Assembly: GCA_902622955.1 (NCBI GenBank)
Contig: CACNRP010000006.1
Location: 1-43,450 of the forward strand
DNA: 43,450 bases
Direction: 5' to 3'
Source of the DNA: an uncultured Pelagibacteraceae bacterium
GTDB taxonomy: Bacteria; Pseudomonadota; Alphaproteobacteria; Pelagibacterales; Pelagibacteraceae
The position numbers were made by a program, and so were the translations under genes. Under the pieces are notes generated by a model. That model worked only from the letters and a program-made list of their open reading frames with translations. It was not told where the DNA came from and made no database searches. Below, in pieces: positions 1 to 8,300 of this stretch; position 1 is the stretch's first letter; every line of letters starts with the position of its first letter.

Positions 1-26
1 ATTTTATTCTACAATATTAATATTTT

Positions 27-587
27 ATGCTTCTACTTGTAGGATTAGGTAATCCAACCCCAGATAGTGAAAATAACAGGCACAATATTGGTTTTAAAAT
101 TATTGATGCAATAAATAAAAAATTTGGACTTTCAAAACAAAAACCAAAATTCAAAGGACTTCTTACCACTGGAAATGTTGGAGACCAAAAGGTTTATGCT
201 ATTAAGCCTTTAACATTTATGAATAATTCTGGAATTTGTATAAGAGAATTAATTGAATATTTTAAAATAGATGCTGAGAATGTAATTGTTTTTCATGATG
301 ACCTTGATGTGGAGTTTGGTAAAATAAAAACAAAGTTTGGTGGATCTGATGCGGGACACAACGGTATTGCATCAATAGATAAATTTATTGGTAAAGAATA
401 TTCAAGAGTCCGAATAGGAATTGGAAAACCAAAAGACAAAATGGAAGTAAGTGATTTTGTTCTTCAAAATTTTGATGAGGACGAAATACTTGGACTAGAA
501 AAAATTACAAATAACATTACTGAATCCATTTCTATACTTATAGACAAAAAATTAGATTTATTCTCTAGTACAGTAAATAATAAATAA
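27..587 (+). CDS. pth: Peptidyl-tRNA hydrolase
   Basis: Cleaves the ester bond of peptidyl-tRNAs released from stalled ribosomes so the tRNA can be recycled in the cytoplasm. The 186-residue length is normal for bacterial Pth. The N-terminus carries the family GLGNP motif (residues 6-10) followed by RHN at 18-20, where H19 corresponds to the catalytic histidine. FMNNSG (64-69) and HDDLD (90-94) contribute the conserved Asn and Asp, and GHNG follows at 110-113. The tyrosine usually found a few residues before RHN is not present, which is a minor deviation. The stop overlaps the ychF start by one base (TAATG), so the two are probably one operon, a pairing common in Proteobacteria. The first 26 bases of the window hold nothing recognisable. 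Confidence 0.96.
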   Translation: MLLLVGLGNPTPDSENNRHNIGFKIIDAINKKFGLSKQKPKFKGLLTTGNVGDQKVYAIKPLTFMNNSGICIRELIEYFKIDAENVIVFHDDLDVEFGKIKTKFGGSDAGHNGIASIDKFIGKEYSRVRIGIGKPKDKMEVSDFVLQNFDEDEILGLEKITNNITESISILIDKKLDLFSSTVNNK

Positions 588-1660
588 TGAGTTTTAAATG
601 TGGAATTGTTGGTTTACCTAATGTAGGTAAATCTACACTCTTCAATGCTCTAACAAATTCTAGCAAAGCTCAAGCTGCAAATTTTCCTTTCTGCACAATA
701 GATCCTAATGTAGGAGTGGTCCCTGTTCCAGATGAAAGATTAAGTATATTATCCAAAATATCAAAATCAAAGAAAACAATCAATACGACTATCTCATTCG
801 TCGATATAGCAGGTCTTGTTAAAGGAGCATCTAAAGGTGAAGGTTTAGGAAATAAATTTCTGTCACATATACGAGAAGTCGATGCAGTTATTCATATGAT
901 TAGATGTTTTGACTCAAACGATATACAAAATGTTAATCCAGATGTTGATCCTGTAAGAGATCTTGAAATTATCGAAACCGAGATGATGTTAGCTGATCTT
1001 GAATCAATTCAAAAAAGACTTGAGAAAAACAATAAGAAAAATATTGAAGAGGATCAGGTTAAAATTTTAGAGATTGCATTAGACTGTATTAATAATGACA
1101 AAGATATATCAATATTAAAATCAAAATTTGATACAAAACATCTTAATCAATGTGGTTTATTATCAATTAAACCAAAGATTTTTGTTTGTAATGTTGATGA
1201 ACAAAGTATCCAGGATGGAAATAAGTATACTAGAAACTTTATTGAAAAATTTGGAAAAGATAACACTCTGATTGTTTCTGCAGACATAGAAAACCAAATA
1301 AATGAATTAGCAGAAGATGAAAAAAAAAATTATATGGATATGATTGGTCTAAAAGATACAGGACTAAGTATGTTAATTCAAAAAGGCTATAAAATATTAG
1401 AACTTGATACGTATTTTACCTCTGGACCTGAAGAAACAAGGGCTTGGACCATAAAAAAAAATTGTACTGCACCCAAAGCCGCTGGAGAAATTCATACTGA
1501 TTTTGAAAAAGGTTTTATTAGAGCTGAAACTATATCTTATGAGGATTTCGTTACCAATGATGGATGGGTAAATTCTAAAGCTAACGGAAAACTAAGATTA
1601 GAAGGTAAAGAGTATATTGTGAAAGATGGAGACATATTAAACTTCAGATTCAATACGTGA
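587..1660 (+). CDS. ychF: Redox-regulated ATPase/GTPase YchF (Obg family)
   Basis: Universal Obg-family P-loop NTPase that binds ribosomes and is linked to stress and translation control. The 357 residues match the family. The P-loop GLPNVGKST is at 9-17, the switch region FCTIDPNVG follows, and the usual NKxD base-specificity motif is replaced by NVDE, as is typical of YchF, which prefers ATP. A C-terminal TGS domain covers about the last 85 residues (RAWTIKKNCTAPKAAG onward). It overlaps the pth stop by one base. Its 3' end overlaps the 3' end of convergent petC by 24 bases, so no separate terminator fits between them. Confidence 0.97.
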   Translation: MSFKCGIVGLPNVGKSTLFNALTNSSKAQAANFPFCTIDPNVGVVPVPDERLSILSKISKSKKTINTTISFVDIAGLVKGASKGEGLGNKFLSHIREVDAVIHMIRCFDSNDIQNVNPDVDPVRDLEIIETEMMLADLESIQKRLEKNNKKNIEEDQVKILEIALDCINNDKDISILKSKFDTKHLNQCGLLSIKPKIFVCNVDEQSIQDGNKYTRNFIEKFGKDNTLIVSADIENQINELAEDEKKNYMDMIGLKDTGLSMLIQKGYKILELDTYFTSGPEETRAWTIKKNCTAPKAAGEIHTDFEKGFIRAETISYEDFVTNDGWVNSKANGKLRLEGKEYIVKDGDILNFRFNT

Positions 1661-2416
1661 CCAGATTTTTTTCATACTAAAGTAAACTAAGATAGTAAGA
1701 ATTATTAAATAGACAATTGCTTTAAAGCCCATCTGATGTCGAGCTTCTAAATGAGGTTCGGCAGACCACATTAAAAAAGTTGTTACATCTTTTGACATCT
1801 GTTCTACTGTTGCATTTGTTCCATCACCATATTCTACTAGTCCTTCTGATAATGGAGCAGCCATTCTAATTTTATTACCATACATATACTTGTTATAATA
1901 AACGCCATCATCCAATGAAATTCCACTTGGAGCTTCTTCGTAACCTTGTAATAAAGAATAAATGTAATCAACACCACCACCTCTTGCTTTTACCAAAACA
2001 GACATGTCAGGAGGATATGCTCCACCATTTGCAGCTTGAGCCGCTTTTACATTGTCATACGGCATTACAAATTTATCAGATAATTTTCCTGGCCTTGTAA
2101 ACATCTCACCATCAGAATTTGGACCATCAGTTACTTCAAATGAGGCTGCTATAGCTTTAGCTTGGGCTTCAGAGAATTCTGGCCCACCTTGTTCTGCTAA
2201 ATTTCTATAACTTAAATACTTCATTGAATGGCATGAGGCACATACTTCGGTATAAACTTGGTAACCTCTCTGAAGAGAAGCTCTATCAAATTTTCCAAAT
2301 ACACCCTTAAAGCTCCAATCAGTTTTTAAATATTCTACTTTTTCAGCAGCAAAAGTGTATGAATTTGAGGAAGTAATTATTATTATTATAGAAAATAATT
2401 TAAATAAATTTTTCAC
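1637..2416 (-). CDS. petC: Ubiquinol-cytochrome c reductase, cytochrome c1
   Basis: Membrane-anchored c-type cytochrome of the bc1 complex; passes electrons from the Rieske protein to soluble cytochrome c in the periplasm. An N-terminal signal sequence (about 1-23, ending TFAAE) precedes the heme-binding CASCH at 59-63. A methionine in the NKIRMAAPL segment is a plausible axial heme ligand. A single C-terminal membrane helix lies around 233-252, followed by a basic tail. At 259 residues it is a stand-alone c1, not fused to cytochrome b. The start codon is GTG, one base after the petB stop, and no better ATG is seen. Last gene of petABC; its end runs 24 bases into the end of ychF. Confidence 0.96.
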   Translation of the reverse strand: MKNLFKLFSIIIIITSSNSYTFAAEKVEYLKTDWSFKGVFGKFDRASLQRGYQVYTEVCASCHSMKYLSYRNLAEQGGPEFSEAQAKAIAASFEVTDGPNSDGEMFTRPGKLSDKFVMPYDNVKAAQAANGGAYPPDMSVLVKARGGGVDYIYSLLQGYEEAPSGISLDDGVYYNKYMYGNKIRMAAPLSEGLVEYGDGTNATVEQMSKDVTTFLMWSAEPHLEARHQMGFKAIVYLIILTILVYFSMKKIWSRIESEV

Positions 2417-2417
2417 C

Positions 2418-3680
2418 TTATTCTATTTTACTTTCTTTATTTCTGGCGGCAGCTAAATTTGGAGAACCACCAAGAACAGGTTCGGTAATACTTAGAGGCA
2501 TTGGTAAAGTTTTTTCTTTAAATCCTAAAACAGGAAGAATTACTAGAAAGTGTAAAAAATAATATGCAGTAGCAACTCTTGCTATCAATAAGTAAAGCCC
2601 TTCTGCTGGCATAGCACCCACATAGCCCAATATTAAAACATCGGCAACAAGTATCCAATAGAATTGTCTATACAATGGTCTGAATACTGCTGATCTTATT
2701 TTTGAAGTATCTAGCCACGGTAATACTGCTAAAATTAGTATTGCAGATAACATTGCAACAACACCCAATAATTTGTCCGGAACAGATCTTAAAATTGCAT
2801 AAAACGGTAATAGATACCATTCAGGCACGATGTGTGCGGGGGTTACCATAGGATTTGCTTCAATATAATTATCTGCGTGTCCTAAAATGTTTGGTGCATA
2901 AAACACAAAGAAAGCGAACACAATCATAAACATTAACAGAGCAAAACCATCTTTAATAACAATATAAGGATGGAACGGAACTGTATCTTTTGATGGTTTT
3001 TTAATATCTATTCCAACTGGATTATTATTTCCAGGAACATGTAAAGCCCATATGTGTAAAACAACTAAACCTAAAATTAAAAATGGAATTAAATAATGTA
3101 ATGTAAAAAATCTTGTTAAGGTAGGATTGTCTACTGAGTATCCACCCCATAACCAAGTAACAATACCCTCTCCAACCAAAGGGATGGCACTAAACAAATT
3201 TGTGATTACAGTTGCTCCCCAAAAACTCATTTGACCCCAAGGCAACACATACCCCATGAAAGCAGCTGCCATCATGAGCAAGTAAATAATTATACCAATT
3301 ATCCAAATTATTTCTCTTGGAGCTTTATAAGATCCATAAAATAATGATCTAAAGATATGAATGTATACTGCTAAGAAAAACATTGATGCACCATTTGCAT
3401 GTATGTATCTAATTAACCAACCATAGTTTACATCACGCATTATGTGCTCAACACTTTCAAAAGCCATATCAGCATGTGCTATGTAATGCATAGCGAGAGT
3501 TAATCCTGTAATAATTTGTGTAATTAGGCAAAAAGTTAAAATTCCACCAAATGTCCACCAATAATTTAAATTTTTAGGAGTAGGATAATCAGTTAAATGA
3601 TTTGCAAGAGTTAAAAGTGGCAATCTATCATTAAACCACTGTCCCACTTTTGATTTTGGCCTGTAATCGTGATCACTCAT
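2418..3680 (-). CDS. petB: Ubiquinol-cytochrome c reductase, cytochrome b
   Basis: Integral membrane diheme subunit of the bc1 complex that carries the quinol oxidation and reduction sites. The 420 residues form a full-length cytochrome b with about eight hydrophobic helices. Paired heme histidines are seen in helix B ([20 protein letters not shown]) and helix D (FFTLHYLI ... VLHIWALH). The Qo-site PEWY motif is present ([13 protein letters not shown]). It begins with ATG 10 bases downstream of the petA stop and is followed after one base by petC, consistent with one petABC transcript. Confidence 0.98.
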   Translation of the reverse strand: MSDHDYRPKSKVGQWFNDRLPLLTLANHLTDYPTPKNLNYWWTFGGILTFCLITQIITGLTLAMHYIAHADMAFESVEHIMRDVNYGWLIRYIHANGASMFFLAVYIHIFRSLFYGSYKAPREIIWIIGIIIYLLMMAAAFMGYVLPWGQMSFWGATVITNLFSAIPLVGEGIVTWLWGGYSVDNPTLTRFFTLHYLIPFLILGLVVLHIWALHVPGNNNPVGIDIKKPSKDTVPFHPYIVIKDGFALLMFMIVFAFFVFYAPNILGHADNYIEANPMVTPAHIVPEWYLLPFYAILRSVPDKLLGVVAMLSAILILAVLPWLDTSKIRSAVFRPLYRQFYWILVADVLILGYVGAMPAEGLYLLIARVATAYYFLHFLVILPVLGFKEKTLPMPLSITEPVLGGSPNLAAARNKESKIE

Positions 3681-3690
3681 TTATATTAAT

Positions 3691-4200
3691 TTATCCAATT
3701 TTAATAGTATTAGCATTTACGAATTCATATTTAGGTACTTCCATGTTTAGAGGAGCTGGACCTTTTCTTATCCTACCAGAAGTATCATAGTGAGATCCAT
3801 GACATGGGCAGAACCATCCATTGTAATCACCTTTATCATTTAAAGGCACACAACCTAAATGAGTACAAACTCCTAACATTACAAGCCATTCAGGATTTTT
3901 AGCTCTATCTTCATCTTTTTCAGGATGAATTAAATCCTCCATTTTAACTTTTCTTGCCTCATCAATTTCTTCTTTCGTTCTTCTTCTTATAAAGACTGGT
4001 TTACCTCTCCACAAAACAGTTATCGTATTTCCAGGATTAACTGAACTCACATCAACTTCAGTGCTTGCTAATGCTTTAACAGAAGCATCTGGATTCATTT
4101 GATCAATCATTGGCCAAACTACAGCAGCAGCACCAACGGCTCCTACAGCTGTAGTAGCTGTGAATAGAAAATCTCTTCTTTTTGTTTTTTTTTCAGACAC
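3691..4200 (-). CDS. petA: Ubiquinol-cytochrome c reductase, Rieske iron-sulfur subunit
   Basis: High-potential [2Fe-2S] subunit that takes the first electron from ubiquinol in the bc1 complex. The N-terminus has a twin-arginine-like signal/anchor (KRRDFLF, residues 8-14) and a hydrophobic helix to about residue 30. The cluster-binding motifs are intact: CTHLGC in the centre and CPCHGSH about 20 residues later, giving the 2 Cys/2 His ligands and the disulfide cysteines. Length (169 aa) is normal. The start is GTG at 4200; upstream in frame is a stop, with no ATG between. First gene of petABC, divergent from trmL across 90 bases that probably hold both promoters. Confidence 0.97.
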   Translation of the reverse strand: MSEKKTKRRDFLFTATTAVGAVGAAAVVWPMIDQMNPDASVKALASTEVDVSSVNPGNTITVLWRGKPVFIRRRTKEEIDEARKVKMEDLIHPEKDEDRAKNPEWLVMLGVCTHLGCVPLNDKGDYNGWFCPCHGSHYDTSGRIRKGPAPLNMEVPKYEFVNANTIKIG

Positions 4201-4242
4201 TTTTAATAGTTTTAATTATTATCCCTTTTTGGTTTAATAGTT

Positions 4243-4262
4243 ATTATACGAATTCATATAAT
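4243..4262. promoter_or_regulatory. Candidate divergent -10 elements between petA and trmL
   Basis: The 90-base gap between petA and trmL holds a perfect TATAAT on the minus strand (4243-4248, reading toward petA) and another on the plus strand (4257-4262, reading toward trmL). The -35 regions are weak on both sides. In such AT-rich DNA a TATAAT can occur by chance, so this is a positional guess. Confidence 0.35.
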
Positions 4263-4290
4263 ATAAAATAATTATTTTACTACTGAAAGA

Positions 4291-4764
4291 ATGACACATA
4301 ATTCAACAATTTTAAGACCAAAAATAGCTTTGTATGAGCCCGATATTCCTCAAAATACTGCAGCAATTATAAGGACCTGCGCATGTTTAGGTGCTAAATT
4401 AGAAATAATTGAACCATGTGGCTTTCTATTATCAGATAAACGATTTAAAAGAGTAGTGATGGACTATTTGGACTATAGTCAAATAGAGTTTTATCAAAGT
4501 TCTGAAAAATTTTTTAAGGCAAAAGAGAAAAAAAGAATTGTATTGATGACAACTAAGGGCCCTACAAATTATACTAAATTTAAGTTTAAGCCTGATGATA
4601 CTATATTATTTGGCAGAGAAAGTGCTGGGGTGCCAGATGGGATACATAAATTGATTAAAAATCGTTTGAAAATACCAATGAACAACAAAGTAAGATCTCT
4701 AAATATTGCATCATCAGTCGCCATTGTTTTGGCAGAAAGTTTACGTCAAATAGAATTAACATAA
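4291..4764 (+). CDS. trmL: tRNA (cytidine(34)-2'-O)-methyltransferase, SPOUT family
   Basis: SAM-dependent SPOUT methyltransferase that methylates the ribose of the wobble base in certain tRNA-Leu. The 157 residues match the short TrmL/YibK form with no extra RNA-binding domain. The sequence begins with a typical YEPDIPQNTAAIIRTCACLG segment. The C-terminal knot motifs are visible: LFGRESAGVPDGIH and then IPMNNKVRSLNIASSVAI, where the final Asn-containing loop binds SAM. It starts at ATG 4291, after GAAAGA. The hemF start follows the stop by one base. TrmL is favoured over a generic SpoU protein because of length and motif 3. Confidence 0.93.
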   Translation: MTHNSTILRPKIALYEPDIPQNTAAIIRTCACLGAKLEIIEPCGFLLSDKRFKRVVMDYLDYSQIEFYQSSEKFFKAKEKKRIVLMTTKGPTNYTKFKFKPDDTILFGRESAGVPDGIHKLIKNRLKIPMNNKVRSLNIASSVAIVLAESLRQIELT

Positions 4765-4765
4765 G

Positions 4766-5593
4766 ATGAATATCTCAATCAAAAAAGACATAGTAAGTAA
4801 TTGGTTTAAACTTTTACAAAATGCAATATGCGAGGACATTTTAAAAATTGAAAAAAATAAACTAAATTTTCGATCAACTTCTTGGAAAAGAAGTAATAAA
4901 AAAGACGAGGGTGGTGGTGAATATAGAATTCTTAAAAATGGAAAAGTTTTTGAAAAAGTAGGAGTAAATTTTTCAAAAGTTTATGGAAAATTTCCTAAAC
5001 AATTTCAAAATAATATACCAGGTGCAAGTAAGGATCCAAGATTTTGGGCATCAGGAATATCGATAGTTATGCATATGCAAAATCCACATATTCCTGCAAT
5101 GCATTTTAATACCAGATTTATTTGTACAAAAAAAAATTGGTTTGGTGGAGGAATAGATGTAACACCAGCAATCAAAGATGAAAAAGAGAAAAGAAATTTT
5201 CATAAAACCTTAAAAGAAATGTGCAATAGACATAATAAAAATTATTATAAAAAATATAAAAAATGGTGTGATGAATACTTTTATCTACCTCACAGGAGAG
5301 AAGCAAGAGGAATAGGTGGGATCTTTTTTGATTATAAAAATAATAATTTTGAAAATGATTTTAAGTTTATCAGGGATGTTGGTGTTACATTTCAAATGCT
5401 TTTCAATGAAATAATTAAAAAAAAAATAAAAAGAAAATGGACTTTAAAAGATAAAGAGTTTCAGTATATTAAAAGAGGCCGATACGCAGAATTTAATTTA
5501 CTATACGATAGAGGAACAAAATTTGGGCTACAAACTGGTGGTAATGTTGAGGGAATTTTAATGTCATTACCTCCAATCGCAAAATGGAAATAA
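4766..5593 (+). CDS. hemF: Oxygen-dependent coproporphyrinogen III oxidase
   Basis: Aerobic oxidative decarboxylation of coproporphyrinogen III to protoporphyrinogen IX in the cytoplasm, supplying heme for the bc1 and aa3 complexes encoded nearby. 275 residues, slightly shorter than many homologs (about 300). Conserved family segments are present: an early GGGEYRIL stretch, HMQNPHIPAMHFNTRF with the metal/substrate-site histidines, WFGGGIDVTP, and near the end RGRYAEFNLLYDRGTKFGLQ. It follows trmL by one base and precedes greA by three, so the three are likely co-transcribed. A 10-A run (5417-5426) passes through the gene without breaking frame. Confidence 0.96.
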   Translation: MNISIKKDIVSNWFKLLQNAICEDILKIEKNKLNFRSTSWKRSNKKDEGGGEYRILKNGKVFEKVGVNFSKVYGKFPKQFQNNIPGASKDPRFWASGISIVMHMQNPHIPAMHFNTRFICTKKNWFGGGIDVTPAIKDEKEKRNFHKTLKEMCNRHNKNYYKKYKKWCDEYFYLPHRREARGIGGIFFDYKNNNFENDFKFIRDVGVTFQMLFNEIIKKKIKRKWTLKDKEFQYIKRGRYAEFNLLYDRGTKFGLQTGGNVEGILMSLPPIAKWK

Positions 5594-5596
5594 TAA

Positions 5597-6073
5597 ATGG
5601 ATAAAGAGCCAATCACATTGAACGGATTAAATAAACTAAAAGAAGAATTAGTTTTTTTAAAAGAAAAAAAAAGACCTGAAATTGTAGCTGCAATTGCAGA
5701 AGCGAGATCCCACGGAGACCTTAAAGAAAATGCTGAATATCATGCAGCTAAAGAAGAGCAATCTCATAATGAGGGAAGAATAACCGAAATTAACGATATT
5801 ATTGCAAGAGCAAATGTTATTGATGTAACAAAACTTAACAATGAGGGAAAAGTAATTTTTGGATCCACAGTTTTTTTAGAAGATTTAGATACTGGTGAAA
5901 AAATTAATTATAAAATTGTTGGAAGAGATGAGGCAGATTTAAAACAAAAACTAATTTTCTTTCAATCGCCAATTGGTAAAGGTTTGATTGGAAAAAATAA
6001 AAGTGATCTAGTTGAAATAAATACACCCTCTGGTATAAAAAATTTTGAAATTAAAGACGTGAAATATATTTAA
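5597..6073 (+). CDS. greA: Transcription elongation factor GreA
   Basis: Binds the secondary channel of RNA polymerase and stimulates cleavage of backtracked transcripts. 158 residues, normal for GreA. The N-terminal antiparallel coiled coil (about 1-75) includes the family stretch [20 protein letters not shown], whose acidic tip residues act at the polymerase active site. The C-terminal FKBP-like domain includes FGSTVFLED and [10 protein letters not shown]. Its TAA stop shares a TTAA palindrome (6070-6073) with the stop of convergent cca, an extremely tight 3' junction. Confidence 0.97.
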   Translation: MDKEPITLNGLNKLKEELVFLKEKKRPEIVAAIAEARSHGDLKENAEYHAAKEEQSHNEGRITEINDIIARANVIDVTKLNNEGKVIFGSTVFLEDLDTGEKINYKIVGRDEADLKQKLIFFQSPIGKGLIGKNKSDLVEINTPSGIKNFEIKDVKYI

Positions 6074-7344
6074 CTTTTAACTATTTGTTGTACTTGCTTA
6101 TCTGAAATTTGAAATCCGTTTTGAACCCAAATTTCTTCAATCCTTTTTAATTTATTACCTAAAGTTTTGCCTTCAGGAATTTGAAATTTAGACATTAGTA
6201 AATCAGCTCCTATTGGAAAAGTTGGAATTATTTTATCTTTATAAATATCTAACAATTTAATTAGTTTTTTCTCTACTTTGTTTAAGGTAAAAATTTTAAA
6301 AGTAATTATATCTATTACAGCCTGTCTCCCATTATAATAAAAAAATTTATTCAAATTTTGCTCTGTAAAGTTGTTTGGAGTTACTCTTTCTCTAAAAAAA
6401 CGATCTATCAATCTTAATCTTTTTTGATCTTTTTTAGACATTTTGAATTTATAAAGAAAATAATCAGCATTATCAGTCCCATCAATAACTAAAAGTGCAA
6501 TTAAGAATATAAAGTCAATTTTTAAAAAATTTTCCACAGCATAAGAATTTTGTTTTTTAAAATTTTTAATATTCTTTAGTTGGGGGAAAATTATTTCTAT
6601 TAGTTCTAAACTCTCTTTATCTTTAAAAATTTTTAAAAATCCGTTTGAACTCGTTATTTTTTTTAATTCATCGATTAATCTTTCAGATGATATATTTGAA
6701 ATTCCATCAATATTTTTTTTTATACTTTTTATTATTTCTGACTGGTGCTTATAATTTGAGTAATTTAAATAAAATCTTAAATACCTTAAAATACGTAAAT
6801 AATCCTCTTGAATTCTTTTTTCCGAATTGCCAATAAAATTAATATAACCCTCCTCCAAATCTTTTTTACCATTAAATGGATCAAATAAATTACCATCGCA
6901 ATCCGCATAAATTGAATTAATAGTAAAATCTCTTCTAGAGGCATCTTCCTTCCAATCTAGAGAAAACTCTACCTCTGCATGCCTTCCATCAGTTGAAACG
7001 TCCTTCCTTAAGGAAGTAATTTCATATTTATAATCATCAATTATTGCAGTTATAGTTCCGTGTTCAATTCCTGTTTCGTAATAACTTATTTGTTTGTTTT
7101 TAAGAGCTTCGCAAACCTCTGGGGGCGTTAAATTTGTTGCTAAGTCAATATCATCAACATTTTCTTTTTTTATTACTTTTCTTACACACCCACCCACATA
7201 TCTGATTTCACTTTTCTCTGAAAAATTATTAATTGCCTCAAAAATTTTATTTGCTGGTGTTGTCAAAGTAATTTGTTTAAAATTTTGACTAATATAATCA
7301 AGATTTTTTGATCGGGAAAAAAATTTATCTAAAAAATTTTTCAT
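6070..7344 (-). CDS. cca: CCA tRNA nucleotidyltransferase / poly(A) polymerase family
   Basis: Class II nucleotidyltransferase that adds or repairs the 3' CCA of tRNAs. 424 residues. The N-terminal head has RYVGGCVRK (about 48-56) and DDIDLATN (64-71), giving the GG and DxD metal-binding motifs. [10 protein letters not shown] follows, and the RNA-binding segment [16 protein letters not shown] lies mid-protein. The remainder is a helical body/tail. The start ATG is only 3 bases from the encoded CCA end of the tRNA-Gln gene just upstream on the same strand. CCA-adding activity is favoured over poly(A) polymerase from general similarity to alphaproteobacterial Cca, but the families are hard to separate by eye. 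Confidence 0.9.
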   Translation of the reverse strand: MKNFLDKFFSRSKNLDYISQNFKQITLTTPANKIFEAINNFSEKSEIRYVGGCVRKVIKKENVDDIDLATNLTPPEVCEALKNKQISYYETGIEHGTITAIIDDYKYEITSLRKDVSTDGRHAEVEFSLDWKEDASRRDFTINSIYADCDGNLFDPFNGKKDLEEGYINFIGNSEKRIQEDYLRILRYLRFYLNYSNYKHQSEIIKSIKKNIDGISNISSERLIDELKKITSSNGFLKIFKDKESLELIEIIFPQLKNIKNFKKQNSYAVENFLKIDFIFLIALLVIDGTDNADYFLYKFKMSKKDQKRLRLIDRFFRERVTPNNFTEQNLNKFFYYNGRQAVIDIITFKIFTLNKVEKKLIKLLDIYKDKIIPTFPIGADLLMSKFQIPEGKTLGNKLKRIEEIWVQNGFQISDKQVQQIVKS

Positions 7345-7347
7345 AAA

Positions 7348-7421
7348 TGGCTGGGGCGCTAGGATTCGAACCTAGGATGCAGGTACCAAAAACCCGTGCC
7401 TTACCGCTTGGCTACGCCCCA
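7348..7421 (-). tRNA. tRNA-Gln (anticodon TTG)
   Basis: On the minus strand a complete 74-nt cloverleaf folds: a 7-bp acceptor stem (TGGGGCG with CGCCCCA), a 3-bp D stem with a 9-base loop, a 5-bp anticodon stem (CGGGT/ACCTG) enclosing TTTTGGT with anticodon TTG, a 4-base variable loop, and a 5-bp T stem (CTAGG/CCTAG) around TTCGAAT. Discriminator G and the 3' CCA are genomically encoded (7348-7351). The weak U1-A72 first pair is a known GlnRS identity feature. It lies between ispE and cca, both on the same strand. Confidence 0.97.
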
Positions 7422-7454
7422 ATACTAGTTTCCTATAACATAAAAATATAAAAT

Positions 7455-8300
7455 TCATATAGTTTTTGCTGTAACACACCAATAATTTTTATATTTTCTT
7501 TTGAATTCAGCTTTTGCCAATTTACAACTCTTTAATGAATTATAATAAGCAACAATTGTTGATCCTGAACCAGTCATTCTAACAAATAAGGGACTATTTA
7601 TACTTTCTAAGAACAACTTTATTTTTTTAAGTTTTGGATATTTTTTGAGTGCTATTGTTTCAAGGGCATTTTGTTGATCAATCAAATATTTTACTCCGAA
7701 CATGTTTTTTTTTGGTTTATTATATTTTGATTTTGTATAATTTCGAACAGCAGAGTATATTTTTTTAGTTGAACAACCAAAATCAGGCTTTACTAAAGTA
7801 GAGTAATATTTTGGAGTATTATAAATTTTTTTAACTCTACCACCAGATGACAATACACAGCTGGATGAAATGGTTCCCAAAATAACATCTGAACCAACAA
7901 AGTCACAGATACTTCGAGTTTTTTGATAATCAGGATTAATAATTTTTTTTTTAACCAAATAATTAAACACGTTAGCAGCATTCATCGATCCCCCACCCAA
8001 TCCAGCTTCTTGGGGAATTAATTTTTTAATTTTAACTTTAAATTTTTTATTTTTTAATAAATTTTCTTTATCTAGTATTTGAAATAATTTTTGAACAGTA
8101 TTTTTTTTTCCAATATTTTTTGAAAACTTTCCATAAAATGAAATATGGTGTTTTTTTCCATTATGTTGCTTTATCGAAATAACATCATGTAGATCTATGA
8201 AACTAATTATACTTTCAATTTTATGTAAAACTTTTTTTTTTCCAGTAATATTTAGTGCTAAATTTAACTTTGCTTTAGATTTAATTTTATTAAATTTCAT
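7455..8300 (-). CDS. ispE: 4-diphosphocytidyl-2-C-methyl-D-erythritol kinase
   Basis: GHMP-family kinase of the MEP pathway; phosphorylates CDP-methylerythritol on the way to IPP and DMAPP. 281 residues, typical. The N-terminal KAKLNLALNI segment contains the conserved substrate-site lysine. The ATP-binding loop is QEAGLGGGSMNAANVF (mid-protein), and the C-terminal GHMP motif is RMTGSGSTIVAYY. The start ATG directly abuts the stop of the upstream TPR gene (TAAATG). Its product feeds the isoprenoids used by the crt and blh genes and by ubiA elsewhere in the window. Confidence 0.95.
   Translation of the reverse strand: MKFNKIKSKAKLNLALNITGKKKVLHKIESIISFIDLHDVISIKQHNGKKHHISFYGKFSKNIGKKNTVQKLFQILDKENLLKNKKFKVKIKKLIPQEAGLGGGSMNAANVFNYLVKKKIINPDYQKTRSICDFVGSDVILGTISSSCVLSSGGRVKKIYNTPKYYSTLVKPDFGCSTKKIYSAVRNYTKSKYNKPKKNMFGVKYLIDQQNALETIALKKYPKLKKIKLFLESINSPLFVRMTGSGSTIVAYYNSLKSCKLAKAEFKRKYKNYWCVTAKTI

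Noticed and set aside
1315-1332. Possible frameshift at the 10-A run in ychF
   Set aside because: The frame continues correctly through the run into the TGS domain.
1915-2100. Open frame of 61 codons on the plus strand inside petC
   Set aside because: Antisense shadow of a well-supported cytochrome c1 gene; histidine- and leucine-rich, no family resemblance.
5410-5430. Possible frameshift at the 10-A run in hemF
   Set aside because: The frame is intact and the C-terminal family motifs follow in frame.
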